Below are positions 12,421 to 26,340 of a DNA stretch of 64,000 nucleotides, in pieces. The number at the start of each line of letters is the position of its first letter. Positions within the stretch are counted from its first letter, which is position 1. The notes under the pieces are model-generated. The model was not told the DNA's origin. It saw nothing but the letters and a program-made list of their open reading frames with translations, and ran no database searches. Made by a program: the position numbers and the translations under genes. Source of the DNA: Steromphala cineraria (Eukaryota > Mollusca > Gastropoda > Trochida > Trochidae); contig OU744727.1 in assembly GCA_916613615.1 (NCBI GenBank), positions 20,406,093 through 20,470,092 of the forward strand, in the 5' to 3' direction.

Positions 12421-13110
12421 AACAAAAAACTTTTATTGAGACGCGAGGAGAAACATTGCCATGGAAGCAAAAGATAAATAGTACTCAAGCGAGAAGATCT
12501 TGTATCATCCTGTGCAACATGTTTAAGCAAATGGAGGTTTCTCATGAAATTCATGACGAGGGAGAAAGCTAGATGAGGACACAGAGAACTGTTCAGTATT
12601 CATCTACAAGAGGGACGTTTACCATATCAATTGAACAAGAAGCTGGAATTGCCGACTCTTTCTCTATAGACAGGTTATTGCACACAAAGGATTAATTAAG
12701 TCAAGGAACCGTTCGATTGAGCAAAGGATAACAAAGTTTTTAAGAAGAACGGGAGTAAAATTACCTTCAAGTGGGTTATGATGTAAAATCCAGCATTTCT
12801 CCCATTGATTTAACTTCCTGTACAGAGCTCCATACATAAACAGGTTCAGATTAAATTTCTGGGTCTTTTGTCGTCGGTGACGTCGCTGGTACGTTTCTGC
12901 TGTTGTAAAGTTGAATTTGGGCTTTGGTGTGTGAGGCATGAGTTTATTTTTCTCACTAGTCAAAGAAAAGAAAACTTCCAAGAAGATTAGATTAAACGCT
13001 GGGGCTGGAATGTAAATGTTCCATTTTGGCCCCAGAGAAGTCGTTTCTGCAAGAGATTGATGTATTCATTGCCAACATCCATCTTGTAAGCTCAGGCTTT
13101 CTTTGTTCTA
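12421..13110. other. Candidate conserved non-coding island
   Basis: Compositionally complex, repeat-free and nearer 40% GC than its flanks, with CpG-containing phrases (GAGACGCGAGGAG, GGTGACGTCGCTGG). Reading frames contain stops and no splice-flanked exon was found. Best read as a possible regulatory element inside the long intron of the - strand gene (inference). Confidence 0.35.
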
Positions 13111-15220
13111 AGTCTTAGACGAAGATGAAGTTTGTGGATATTTCTTTCTCAAATTCATGTATAACTGCAATGAAATGCTTCTCTTCCAGACGAATCCATT
13201 CTCATTGGCAAAAAGAAGACACTTCAAAGAATAAGTCTTTCTCATCTCACTTGTTGCATTTGGCAGACGGCAAAATCCAACAAAAGCAGACAGTAAATCC
13301 AGCAAGAAGATATCCACAAATCTTCCTTACTGTCCATTGCCTGCAAGTCTTACAAAGAAATTGCCTTAAATGCCCATAAGATTTGGCAGTCAATCATTTG
13401 ATAACCAAGCACCTGTTGATCTGGTTTAGAAAAATAATCCTCATAGAAAATAGTATTTCTAGATGAGTTCTCTAAAATACATGAAGATTAAAATGGATGG
13501 ATTACTGAGGGTTTCACCTTTGTGGGTAGACACGTAATTGTGAATGATCAAGTCTCCAGTAAGCGAAAAGATGACACTGAAGATATTTCATTGATCTTCT
13601 AGTAGCTACAAAACATCTGGAAGACTAAAAACTTCAACAGTTGAACTTTTTCAAATGGAAGACTGGCATAAGTTTACTTTGAGTCATGAGTGATGTTATA
13701 TGAATCTCCAAAGACTGTGACTTCAGGTATTGTAACAATATTATGTAAGAAATTTTAGAAAATGAAAATTTTTCATCCACATGAAGTCACAAAACAATCT
13801 GCCTCTTCTTCCAGCACACAACACTCAACTAATATTACAGTTAAGTCACAAGCCGAAATCTTTCTTCAAACAGTTTTCAAATTTCAGCAAACTTTTCCAA
13901 TGCAACTGCAAAAATCCTTCGCTTCAAGAACACAACACTTCAACAAGAGCAATAACTTTCAAAATGGATGAAAGTTTATTGTCAAGTCACAAACTCCAGG
14001 TTGCAGTCCTTATCCAATGGGAAAAGTGTGGGAATGATCCGCGGGAGACCTGTCCTGTAACCTCTGTTCTTGTATACTCCTCCCAGCATGCAATGGAAGC
14101 AAGCAGTGGCTAGCAGACGCACTCACACATACCAGATCAATACACAAAGTTCTATCAGTTACCGATCATCGCGGGGACACTGTAGCGTGCAAAATGCTAG
14201 CACTGCCTCCATACATTGATTCTGTTTGTTTTCTAACTGTTAGATAATGATAAATCTTAGACTTGAATGATGAAGGCAATATTACTGGCAGACTTTGGTC
14301 GGGCGAAGGAAACCAAAAGGGATTCCTCTTCAGAAAGCAATGATCAAGCTTGACAGAGATGAATCTTGGCTCAAGGATAAACTTCAAACTTTGACGACTC
14401 GATCATTGATCGATTTGAGGTTAATTCAGAATTAACTCCATTGAAATTGATTTTTGTTTTGATGTTGTGGGTATATCACTGAAGGATTTGTCAACAAATC
14501 ACTTCCTGGACATCAATGATACAACACCAATCCCTTGAAAATTAATGATTCGGTCACTTCATCAATGTCAGGTTTTAATCCAAAACCAGTCTTATAAGCT
14601 CATTGGAATGTCAACCTTGCGGCAAAAGTCTATAGTCTGTATATATCTAGTTACCTACCGTCCCAATTTCGGACCAGACAGTCACAGACACACAAGATGG
14701 TCGGAGGTTGAGTTAAGAGTGAGATCAGAATTCTCCAGCAGGATTATTCAGCTCTGGATCACCCATTCATTGATCACTGTGTTAGGGCTTAGACCAATGT
14801 CCTTTTTGTTATAAGCTAAATGCAAGTGAAATCAAATCCCAGATGAACTGAATATATCATTCTTGTCAAAACTGACATTTGTCCTTATTAACAGAATTTA
14901 GTGGTGATTAGTGTCCTCCATTGTAATTCAGTCTCTTTTTTACAGTTTCCAATAGGACCAATACAAGTAATTAAGATAGAAAAAAATTATTAATGAGAAT
15001 TTGTATGGTCAAATACAACAGAAATGTAATGAAGGAGGTTTACTGTTACAAATGTCACATGGTGAAAACTGATATTTTTTTTCAACTGTTACAGCTTGTA
15101 CACATCACTGCATGACAAAGCAATATTGCTCTTCCCACAATTTCATCGCGACGACTTCCTGTATTGAATCACAATAATCACAATACACCTGCCACATGAC
15201 AGTTATGAATTGATGACCTC
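13111..15220. other. Non-coding with weak duplications
   Basis: Weak direct repeats at 13780-14000 (AAGTCACAA, CACACAACACT, CAACTTT phrases about 95-110 bases apart). No ORF has splice context or recognisable domains. Confidence 0.4.
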
Positions 15221-16160
15221 AGAGTCAGAATACAATGAAGAAGTGGGCACTGCCACGGACAACAATGATAGGTACTGGATCATGAAGAATTGTTTATCAC
15301 AAAAATCATAGATATCATCAGTCAAATACAATGAAGAGGTGGGCACTGGCTTATCTACAACCTCACCCGATATGTTCTAGATCACGAATAAAATTATTAA
15401 TCATCAAAATGATGGATATTGGGGCAGTTTGTCGGTCACCAAGATCATGAATACTTCAGAGTAGCCAGCATTGATCAGCAACAGGTACAATAGCCTCTGA
15501 TCCCGGTACAAAGCTTTGAGCTCAGTTGATAATGCAGTAGGCTGTTCTGCCACTTCCACTAATGTAGACAGGCTTGGAGAGGGACCACAGGAGACCAAAC
15601 CGCTGCCCAATACACCCTGGTGGGAGTCCGAACAGTGGCAAATGTCATCTACAGTGTACACCCTCAGTTCCAGTCACTGAACACATTAGGTGGAAGGTCC
15701 CTTGATGCTAAACTTTGAATCTGATTTCCGTTCATTTTGCACAACATGCAGCTGAGATAGCTAAAATCGTGGTTGACAATGTCTGATAAGATTATCAACA
15801 GCATAGATCCTCAATTCTTTTCAGTTAATGCTGAACCTTGATTCTCCAGTTGACTTTGCCACAATATATAACTGAGATCTACAATCTTGGATAAAACCTC
15901 TTTTGGCAAAAGGTTATCAGCATTGGGAACTAGTTCCAGTCAGTCATAGATAAATAAGGAAATTTGTTCAAGTTCACTTTGCCACAGTACATAACAGAGA
16001 TATCAGTTCCAGTCAGTGAACACAATAGGCAGAGTTTCCCCGATGATTTATGGGCTTCTGGCTTTGGTGAATTGTGATGAGTCTGATAAGGACATATAGC
16101 TTTAGGTGCAAACAACTTCGGGACCTTAGTTCCAATCAAAGGGCACAACAGTCTCGAAGT
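15221..16160. repeat. Two adjoining degenerate tandem arrays
   Basis: Array 1: GTCANAATACAATGAAGANG and TGGGCACTG at about 15224 and 15321. Array 2: AGTTCCAGTCANTGAACACA at about 15667 and 16005, with related AGTTCCAGTCAGTCATAG at 15931 and TTTGCCACANTANATAAC at 15858 and 15979. Units are about 100-160 bases and strongly diverged. Confidence 0.6.
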
Positions 16161-17575
16161 GTGTCGTTAGAATGAACAAACTTCAATCATGGCTGACAAT
16201 AACTTTGATTTGTGAGATTTCTTTTCTGGACCAAGTTTACTGCTAAGAAAGTTTTAAATTTTGTATTTTTTACCCTGTTTCCTCTGTAACTGTCATTTGA
16301 ATAAGAGGCTAAAGTCCATCCGGGGTATTGATGCTGTTTCAGAAAATGTAAATCTGAAATTACCGTGAGTGAAAACAATTATCAGCTTTACTAATTGGAA
16401 ATCCTGATGCACTTATGGTTCCATGATTCTTCATTTTGCCCATGGTTTCATCATATATGTACATAATCTTTGTCCATACGTACATATCAGGTTGGGAAAA
16501 ATACACTCCACATAAAACTCAAGTCCTCAAACTCATAAAGATATTGATGATCCAAAACCATAGAGTCAATAAAATAACATACCACATACAATTAAAAAAG
16601 CCACAAATCAACAGGATAGAATTTTACATCTCCTGATGTCCAAGTCAGCTAACCACAAACCAAGCATCCCATATTATCAAATGTCCACAAATCCTTATAT
16701 ACGAATACACCTATGTAAAATCCTATGGATCAAGAGATAAAATCTTGGCACCAGGGGAACATCACAAGCCCATGGCTAGTCCAAGTCCAATGCACTTGTT
16801 GCTGCAGTCTGACAAAGTTCCCAACTGTCCGAGTTAATAAAGCAGTCCATGACCAGCCCCTGTTGCTTAACTGGCTCCAACGTTAAGGGTTCAACAGCGT
16901 TTCTGATTTGCCCACCATAATACAATTATTGCTCAAGCTGTCAGCCTCTGCAAGCAGGTCTCAAGCCTTGTGCCATGCACTGCATCTAGTGGAGACGTAG
17001 TTCAGTGCAGCATGTGCACTTGTTGATAGATTGTGTCTTATGTCAAGAATTCTTTTGGTAATAAGAGTTTGTCATTCAGTTTGGCATTCAATGGCTCAGG
17101 ATAGAATATATTATTTGAATAAGATAGTACTATATGAATCATGATCTGTTCATAAGCTTGTTGGCTTATGATTGAAAGGATTGAAGAAAAGGATTTTTGT
17201 AAAATGAATATAATTTCTTGCAAAACCGGGAAGATAACAACAGAAATTTTAGCATAAGTGAGGTGTGTTATGTAAAGTGAGAATACACAATGACTTAACT
17301 TGGCATGTAAGAAAAATCTTTATTTGTTTATGGTAAAGACATGGAAAAACACATTTCATTTTGAGAATAAAACATTTTATTTTAACAAAATAAACTGATG
17401 ATGCAAAAAACAAGCCTTTTTCTCTGAGGCAGTGGCAAAATTGCAATTAGATATTGTTGAGAAATAACAGGAACATGTATGGTGATCGGGTCAAGGATAA
17501 AACAGCACAATGACCAAACGCAAACTACTGCCACATCTCACATGAGAAAATAAAAACCTATTGCCACAAAACCCG
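16161..17575. other. Non-coding, no clear feature
   Basis: 16740-17040 is less AT-rich and free of simple repeats but has stops in every frame. Nothing is recognised. Confidence 0.35.
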
Positions 17576-17790
17576 AGAGTGAGTGAGTGAGTTATTGTTT
17601 TATGCCGCTTGGACAAAACCAGAGCCTTGGTCTCCCACTGTAGGAAAATGGTGGTTTCTTGATTTGGGGGATTATAGGAGGAAGCTGAACCTGTCAATTA
17701 ATCTCGGCCTGTGATCAGCTGGGTTACGTCGGGATCGAAGCCTACCATTGATCCTTTCCCGTATCACTAACTCTCCGGACAGGGGTACTG
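17576..17790 (-). mobile_element. tRNA-type SINE, - strand, ACTC-repeat tail
   Basis: Read on the - strand it ends in GCGGCATAAAACAATAACTC followed by ACTC repeats, the tail style seen also at 32795-32836. A polymerase III B-box-like GCTTCGATCCC lies at 17741-17731 on the same strand. An A-box-like TAGTGATACGGG lies upstream but closer than in a tRNA. The body is single copy in this window. Confidence 0.6.
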
Positions 17791-17796
17791 TTAATC

Positions 17797-17935
17797 GTCT
17801 ATTGGCTTGAAAAACTATCCACAGCCATATTGTGTATTATGAGGAAAGAGACTTGGATATGGGCCTGTCTATTGACATGAAAACTATGCTGTGCCATTTT
17901 GTGTCTAATACTGATATATTATGGATCGTGTTAGC
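17797..17935. repeat. 70-base tandem duplication
   Basis: GTCTATTGGCTTGAAAAACTAT at 17797 and GTCTATTGACATGAAAACTAT at 17867 start two units that share GCCATNTTGTGTNTAAT further on. Confidence 0.75.
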
Positions 17936-18432
17936 AGGATAGTACAAATTCACTTACTTCTTTCACATTCTAATTGCACTCAATAAAAACAAAAACTCTC
18001 CAAGTAACCTTGAACTTCAACACAAAACCCAGGTCAGAAAGAACTTATCGTCACATGTTAAAAAAAAAAATATGTCCTTGCAATCGTCATTTGTGACATT
18101 GATTTTTAACAGGAATACAGATTTTGACATAAGGGTTGTTTCCTTCTCAATAAATTGACACAATCCAGGCAAATTTTTTTAAAACTATCGTATAAAAGCT
18201 TTTTCTACCACGAACTTACTTCCTGTTTACATAGTGTAAATTTCAACAAACTGCCTTTACATAAATCGTACATGCCAGACTACAAAAACAAGTCATTTAG
18301 CTGATTGTCTTGTTCAGGATGTTGTATTCGTCTTCAACTGACATCGAAGAATTTATGTACACAATTCTAATGTTTGGATAGCAATAGTAGTTCCTTTTCT
18401 TATTTCTGACCAAGAAAATGTTGTGGTTAGTA

Positions 18433-18660
18433 GAGGTGTGAAGATATATCCTGGTATTCTGAATCTTGATACTTAATCTGGAGATACACGTATCATTATA
18501 GTTGACTTCAAAATTGCTTAATTTGCATAAAATCAAAGTATTTGTCAAAAATTAATATTTCATTTTGTTCTAAAATGTTGAAATAGCGTATTATGACAGT
18601 TATCATATTGAAATGATTGCTATGATATATATGTATTGAGATACGTATTTGTCATGAAAA
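18433..18660. mobile_element. MITE family A, copy 1 (diverged)
   Basis: Related to 45079-45344 and 56970-57246: shared order of GAATCTTGATA, TTAATCTGNAGATAC, GTATCATNATA, GTTGACTTNAANATTGCTT, TATNATGACAG and GATACGTAT. The ends are eroded, so the limits are approximate. Confidence 0.6.
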
Positions 18661-19690
18661 ATCTGTATCATCATATATCTAGTGGATTTTTACACTGTCA
18701 TAATGATAGCTGACATCTTGTTAGGAAAAAAGTCTGCTCCACCTTTTTGCAATTTTACAATTTTTAGATAACTCTCAATAAATTTCATGAATGTGTTATG
18801 GTAAAAACTTTAAGAGCACAATAAATAAACACTGACATAAGAGCTCAGGAGAAACAAAGTTTTGGAAAAACAATTAGAATCTGTTACAAACTTAAACATT
18901 ACACATTGTCCATATAGACCTTGATGGCACACAGTGAAATTCCCTTATAGCTTGATTTATTTTTTTATCAATTTACTCAAAAGGTTTTTGAATTAACTTT
19001 ACATTAGATTTATTTTAAAAAGAAAACTTAATATGAGTCACAACCAACGTTTTATTGAAATTAGAACCTGCGCATCCATGCATAAGCAAACTCAAATGAT
19101 TACAATTTTAAATTTCAAGATATTGATCAAGTTAAAGTGACCAATTATTCAATCAATAGATGAATGGTTGAAACAAGTCAGTCGAAACAAATGCTAAATG
19201 ATGCATCTTCCAATTTTAACTGCAATGCCATTTGTTCGATTACTAAAATGTCATGACGATCTGACTTTTTTATTTTGATAAACAATAATAAACACATAAT
19301 GGGAGTCAATGTCTCTTTCTTCTTAAAAACATGTTTATGATAAACAACAGAGCTACAAGATTTGGGTGAACATATAATTAGATATGTAATTTATGTCAAT
19401 ATCAATGGAGATATCATATCAACTTTTACAAAACCACCTCAAACATTATTCAAGAATCCTTAAAATCTGACAACAAACTAACAACGAATATATACATTGA
19501 CCTCAACATAATTTACTTGAAAATCTTTAGTATCAATTTCAAATCTTGAAATTGTACAAAGTGAATCAAACTTATTAGGATCCACACTAACAATGAAATC
19601 ATAATTATTTTGAATTTCATTCAAAATCCTTTAAATTTTCCACATAAAAAAATTAAAAACAAAATTGGAAATTATTTTTCCGCTTTAAAA
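18661..19690. other. Non-coding, AT-rich
   Basis: No feature beyond A/T tracts; all frames closed. Confidence 0.35.
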
Positions 19691-19699
19691 CTCATATAT

Positions 19700-20130
19700 A
19701 TGTTTCTCTAACAGAAAGGGAGCCAGCTTCTGAAATCGACTCCATCACAACAAAAAAGTTGATCAGCAGGCATATCACGAAGAGACGGATGAAGAAGCGA
19801 CGTCAATTTCATCGTAAATTTCATCCAAAGAGTTGGCAATACCAATCAATCAAACGATGCTAAAACCAAAGCATCTATTGAGTGACTTTACAACTGAATA
19901 CACAGAAGGATGATAAAGCCGTGTTGCCAACCCTCGGACTGTTTATTCAGACAGTTTCGTAATTCTCCTTTATTTACCTCCGTCATTGAGGGTCAGTTTT
20001 ATTGAAATGGGCCGGAAATGAGACGCGCCAGAGAAACTATCTGGATTGCAATCATCCCAATTATTGCAAACTACATTTACCTCAGAATTGAAGAGCAAGT
20101 TTCACGTCATTGCGTCTGTTTGATTTCTAA
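19700..20130. other. Candidate conserved non-coding island
   Basis: Complex sequence with CpGs (GAAGCGACGTCAATTTC, GGAAATGAGACGCGCCAG) and no repeats, between very AT-rich flanks. No ORF with splice context. Possible enhancer-type element (inference). Confidence 0.35.
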
Positions 20131-20296
20131 ATGAATACTTGTTGTCCAATTGTAATTGAGGTGATTGTACAAATGCTTCAAACAGTTTTTTTTGAGAGAA
20201 GTGATTTTTAAAATAGTGCAATCAACATGAACAAAAAGCGATCTCCTCTTGAATTTTAACCACACCCCCTCTCCCAGACCCATTGCTTCCCCTCCT

Positions 20297-20490
20297 TACA
20301 GCATAGAGTTGTTCCTAGGTGATCAGCCTAGGGGGTCATTTAGCCCTCTGACCCCCTATGAAACCAAAGACAAATACACTTACAGACATTTTCATAGGTT
20401 AATATCGGGATCAAGGAGAAGAGAAGATAGGGGGTCATTTTGGTATATTCTTTGTAATGGTAAAATTAACCTTCTCCAATGAAATAAAGG
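20297..20490. mobile_element. Foldback element related to 42853-43004
   Basis: Begins GAGTTGTTCCTAGGTGATCA and holds two inward-facing TAGGGGGTCATTT phrases. Its reverse complement shares GGTTAATTTTACCATTNCAA, CCAAAATGACCCCC and CCTAGGAACAAC with the element at 42853-43004, so it is an inverted, diverged relative. Confidence 0.6.
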
Positions 20491-22739
20491 GGCAAACAAA
20501 ATGAACTTTTATACCCTTTGAATTTCATATCATCAGCACAAAGATCTTGATTTTTAGAGTTCTAGCAACAGAAAACTTATTCAGCAAATATATTTTACAA
20601 TGAAATATAGGATGTACGTCAGACCCAAATCAGATCATGGAGCTGTTTCTGTAAATAACATAACATTGACTCCAGAATTGTGCAACTTTCCCACACAGAT
20701 TTTAAATCTTGTAGACAAAACCTCATTATCATAATCCCTACAACGATAAAAACATGAAATTTACAGCTGAGAAACTGAAAAACACCTTTTTTCATTGTTG
20801 ACCTTTTTGAACAGAAAACCTGAAAATAAACAAGGCTTTGATTCTGGCCATCTTATTCAATAAACTGCATCAAAACAAGCAGAAAAGCAAAGTATATGTG
20901 ACACAATTAACATGAGAAATCCATTTACCATTCCATCTGGCGCCAAGAAAATGCAAATGTTGGCATTATAAGTCTCTAAACACCTAAAGAAGCCTTATGA
21001 GGTAGTTACTTTTAGCAAACAGTATTGGAGAAGTCCCATACAGTATAATACAAAACCAATCAAAATTATTCCTATCTTAAAATAGACTGCTTGAAATATA
21101 TAAACGTACATCAAATTTGCAACAAACACGTACTTCGTCATATCTTATTGATTTTGGTACCATTCAGATGATTAGTTACACAAAGACCATAATTGAACTT
21201 TTAGGCCTGAAAATTTTCTATCATTTTCATCTTTTGAAATTCTGGTAACACTATTGAATTAATATGTTAAAAAAACAGGATTTTAATCAAAGATATGCAG
21301 CATTTGAATTTTTTTTTTAAATCAATTATGATTAAGCTATCTATTACCATTACTCAAATAACTTCAATTGTAAATTGGATCTTGTGTATCTGTTAAACAA
21401 ACATTTTAGGGAAGAAAAAGCCCAAAAACTTAAAATCTTGCAGACAGTTGTTGACACTCCCAAAATGAGATATTTGACAATTTCTCTTGTAATCATTTGA
21501 TCAATGTTAAAGAATGTGACAGGTTTAAAGCCGAAAATCCAAAAATTCACTTGGGTGAAAAACCACAGGGTTGGATCTTTTGAACACTGAATTAAAACTG
21601 TTTCTGACTCAAAAGAAGATTGAATAATTTGATCATGCGACACTTAAGTTTGAGGCTTCAAGTGAATTATGCCGCAATTATGGAATCTGTTTGACTTGCC
21701 TTTGATTAATCAGGCCGAAAATGTGTCCTTAATTGTTGCAAAATGTTTTCCTTTGACAATAAAACGATATTGAGAACAGATGAAGGGTTTTCGTAATTTG
21801 ATCTTAAACTGTCCAAATTGATTAGACGCTGCATCCTAAATACAGATCAGTCCTTTATTGAATAAAAGGATTTTGATTTATCATCGTTTCCAATATTTGG
21901 TTTATGAAGAATTCACAATCTAATATCAATTAGTTCATGTTGCAAAATCACTTAAACAACAACCTAAATACAGATCATGTGTACAATTTGGAATTTTTGA
22001 AAGTTTTAATTGAGGATTAATTTATTTGATCTAATAACTTAGACAAAAATATAAAATGATTATTTTAACCTTCAGTGTACCTAAACAATATTTCAATATT
22101 TCAAAATCTTTCCTAATATTGGTCATTGCTAAAACAGAAACTTCACTTCTAATCCTGTAAAGTTATATATAGCAGCTAAAATGTTAATTTGGACAGTTAT
22201 ATCAATAGGAATAATGTTAAAACCTTTTCATAAATATTTCACAATATCAGAGGTAAACAAATTTTCGATTTTGTAAAAATATTTGATATAAACTATTCAA
22301 ATAATGAATTCCTAATGACGTTTTTTTAAAGCAATATTAGAAATCTGGAAGAACAGTTGATTGATCATTCAGATATTTCATTTTCTGTCAACATCAAAAT
22401 AAATTAGTTTCATTACACTTTCAATTTCAATAAAGATATCAAAATTGATATGAAAAATAGCTAATAAGATATGACAACCTGAAATTGAGTTAACATCACT
22501 TTTTACAGGTAGAATTCAATCAGAATTCTCAATCATGGAGCTAACTGCAACAAAGATGGTGGAAAATTTTCACATCAAAATCAAGAGTAAAATAGAAATT
22601 ATCCAGAAACTTAATAAAACTAAAAAAGTCTGAGGTATTCACATCACCTCTCTCACATTAAATCCAAGAAAATTAGATCATTTAAAACTGATTTTATTTT
22701 CAAAATCAATACTGTTAATTCCGAAGACTTCCCCAATGA
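20491..22739. other. Non-coding, AT-rich
   Basis: No coding exon or repeat family recognised. 20880-21000 and 21640-21800 are slightly richer in G+C but otherwise unremarkable. Confidence 0.3.
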
Positions 22740-23360
22740 CTCATAAAAATATCACGAATACGTGGAAACGAACTCATCATCAGAAGACGTTGGATACGAG
22801 AATCTTATTATCTTCATCAGCAACAATGTCTTTGATTCGACAGGTAGATGATAATCATGATGACTGTCCGTTATTCACGAGCAACTTGATCAATTAGGAT
22901 GATTACACTTTGTTATTAAGTTCGGACGAGGAGCTGGCACAGTCCTTTGATGTTTTCGAGACGGAGAAAGATTTTAGCCGCTTGTTTTTGTACGAAGGTC
23001 CTAGTCTGATGTAAAACATCTTTATCATCTTTGATGTGACAGGCTTGTCAGGGCGGAGACTTTCACTTTCTGAAGTGATACCTCCGGAAAGAATCAAACA
23101 ATTAAAACAGCGACACTTGGGCTGATTTGCAACGATCTAAAGAGGCGCTTAATTGCGGATGTGGTCAATATCATCCATGTTTCCTGTTTTTTCTAAGCAT
23201 TCATCTCCTCCCTGATGAGATTGAGACGAGACTTAGGTGAATGATATTCTCACTGTCGTTAATGGGATATAACATGTTCCAAAAGGCTTAACTTGCAACA
23301 GGAAGGGATTACACTATTTGCGGGGCTTTTCATCAACAAAATTAGTCTTCATTTGTGAAA
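22740..23360. other. Candidate conserved non-coding island
   Basis: A run of complex sequence (AGAAGACGTTGGATACGAG, GGACGAGGAGCTGGCACAG, AAAGAGGCGCTTAATTGCGG) with homeodomain-type ATTA/TAAT cores and no tandem repetition. A 64-codon - strand frame (23097-22903) lacks splice signals and domain similarity. Confidence 0.35.
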
Positions 23361-24729
23361 AGGGTTTTGTTATGAACGTATGATTCATCTGTATTCATTG
23401 TCAATCAACAAGGCTAATGTTATATGAACAAATCAGGATGAAGAAAACCTGCCATCCAAGTCATAATGGCCGATGTACTAAAAGATGAAGATGACCAAAA
23501 CAATTTTTTGACATCATCATGATTTTCAACATTCCATCTACAAAGTCTTCAATGGTACTAAAGCAAAATAATCAATCACCAAAAGTAATATATGGGAAAA
23601 TATTTAATAGTAGGATCTCTTTGGTACATTGAATGTTCATATGATTATGAGAAGTATCCTAGTGCCTAGCAAACTTGACAAATCATCAAAAAATGTAATG
23701 TGCAAAAATATTATGTGTAATCAGGTAATATACGGTATGCCAAATTGACACATCTAACAAAATCAAAACTTCTGTCGCTCAAGACATTTTACTAAACCTT
23801 CTACACAATTTTATCATGAGGAATACTTGTTAAAAGCTCAAGACTTCATTTCTTCTACGGTATATCATTTACAACAATGCGCTCCACGTTCAGACAGCAA
23901 CAGTTCCACAAAAATCTATTTATCAGCATCAACAAAGATTTCTAAGCACTTTTAAAGGTCAGAACCAGCAAATACATTAGATAAATCGTAAGAATTAGGT
24001 GGAACAAAGTGAAGCATTATCCTTAAATTGTTTCAAGATCAATGAATGACAATTTCCTGTAATGTACATCAGAGAATGACCTTGGTGCCAAGGGACATAA
24101 CCCCTCTTTTCTAATGTCATCATGTTGACCACTAAACAAAACAACATCACTTTGAGGTAGGAGTAATTTGCTTAGAGTTGAGAGATCAAACTAGGCCACA
24201 GATAGTAGATAATCTGTCTTATGTGGTGAGTCATACCAAGGAATAAATGGGACACAAAAGGAATAAATAAAGCTTGAATATGTAATTACTGAAGAGCTTT
24301 TATGATAAAAATGAGGTTATTTATATTGCGCTGAAATCCAGATCACATAGAGGTATGCTCAAAGAGCTACAGATTACTGTAAAAGAAGTTAAGAACCATG
24401 CTGGTTCCATTTATTTAACATCTACAAAAAAAAAATTTAAATGGTGAAAATCAATTGTTGATTACCAATTATTTCTTAATTTTAGTTTTTCATTTTTCTG
24501 TCATCAATTTCTCATTTTCAATGCAATGACAATAAAAGTTAAAGAATAATTCATGAAAGTGTTTTATTTTTCACAGAAGGTAGGGATTTAAAGTTTTAAA
24601 CATCTACTTGAAAATCAAATATCCGATGTGAAAATGTTTCATTTTAGACCAGTGCATTAAAATTCACCAGGACAAACTGACTATCAATAAGTTTGACATC
24701 AGGTGCTGACAATCTATGAAGAAAATGTG
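23361..24729. other. Non-coding, no clear feature
   Basis: AT-rich with all frames closed. A short poly-A run lies at about 24426. Confidence 0.3.
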
Positions 24730-25090
24730 CAATTTCTTTCAAATTGGTGTTCAGTTCCATCGTATCGCATCACCTCATGGCATATTCTTACAGCATTTAT
24801 TGCGGTTCCTGCACGTCAAATTACGGGAGCACAAACCTGCGTGGCCCCAGGACAGAATCTTTCATTAATACACACTTAGTCTTGGTAGCTTTTATGTGGG
24901 AATGCTAGAAATGTAACTTCATTATAGACCCTGATTGTTTTTGACACCATTACAAGTCCGCTTTTATCGGCAATAATGGATAAAATGAAACATGTTCTTA
25001 GATGTATTGGGACCGAAATCGCAATTTTGTGGCAATAAAAATCAAGATGGGCCCTGCGAGCATGTTTGAGGTGTACTAGGAATGTCTATA
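24730..25090. other. Candidate conserved non-coding island
   Basis: Less AT-rich and repeat-free, with phrases such as TTATTGCGGTTCCTGCACG, CAAATTACGGGAGCACAAAC and GTCCGCTTTTATCGGCAAT. There is no open frame of note. Looks like an island under constraint inside neutral AT-rich DNA (inference from composition only). Confidence 0.35.
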
Positions 25091-26080
25091 TATGCAATAA
25101 GAAAGTTTGCAAGGATCCATGAACTACAAATACTGCCTTCCAATCTTTTAATAAAACCTAAATGACTTTTCTGTTAACATAAGGCAAATAATGCTGTTTA
25201 CAGCCTAACAGGTATTCACTACATCATATTTGACATAAAAAGCTTATATACATTTTTTTTTTATTTAATCATTTATTGTTGAAAATTATACTTGTTGAAA
25301 TAGATCTATTAAATTTGATATTCATACTGTGAAAATGTACATGCAGAGGTTATCTAATACTTCATACAAATAGGTTTTTATCGAGTAATTATTGTGCAAG
25401 TATGTTTGCTCTCTTTCATTCAGGTTTAAGAACTAATAAATATTTTCAGATTTTTACATTCAGCTTTCATTGTTATTTAGAAGCTCAGTTGAAGGAGTCA
25501 TCTTAGCTTATATAGAGCAATTGGGACAACTTTCTTGATTTTGATAGACACCAACTTGCAAGTGTACGCAAATTTCCCAAAGACACCCTAGGCTATAGGG
25601 ACAACACTGCATTTGATTTTAATCATTTCATGTTAATTGAAAAGATATAAAAACATGTTTCCCTTTCCTTGATGTATTATGAGACCAGCTCAAAATTCAC
25701 TTTTGAACAATGACAAGATGTTTTAAACTTTAGATTTCGCTTCTTAGCAAGAGACATGACAACTCGTATGAGTGGTCATTCCTGCAAACTTGTCCCTCAG
25801 AATGATTTGACCTCAACCAATTCAACAGATAAAATGTTAAAGCAACAATTTCCTCGCTCTCAGACATGAGTCACTATTTGAAGGCTTGATGTATCGAGAT
25901 GCAAGGAACTTGTGTCCCATCAGTACAAGAGACATGATCAAATGCAGTCTCCTGAGACTTGAGACTAAACACTGAGACTCTCTCGGTAACCTCATCTCAC
26001 AACCAGGGAATCAAATCAGACTGAAATAGTCACATCAGGCTCAGGAATTTCCTCCTGTGTCCAGTCACTCTCGCCTCCGT

Positions 26081-26205
26081 CATCAGAGAATTTGTCCCAT
26101 TCCAGTGAAGACCTTTTTGTAATGATATTCTTGTGCCAAGTCATTCTAGGCTTTGTCATCAGAGAATTTGTCCCATTCCAGTGAAGACCTTTTTGTAATG
26201 GTGTT
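26081..26205. repeat. 76-base tandem duplication
   Basis: CATCAGAGAATTTGTCCCAT plus the next 25 bases is identical at 26081 and 26157, and the rest of the unit is slightly diverged (TNCCAAGTCANTCTNGNCT). This is one of the least decayed duplications in the window. Confidence 0.92.
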
Positions 26206-26340
26206 ATACATTCACAATGATCATAATTTAAATTTGCTAAAACACTTTGTTGACCATCATGCTTTCAAGGACTTTTGTAAGACAGATTTTCTGGATTACA
26301 ACTTCTTTATTGTGAAAATAAATATATAAACAATATCTAA

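Noticed and set aside
17731..17741. Possible tRNA gene (B-box-like sequence)
   Set aside because: No cloverleaf can be built around it and the A-box spacing is wrong; better explained as a SINE.
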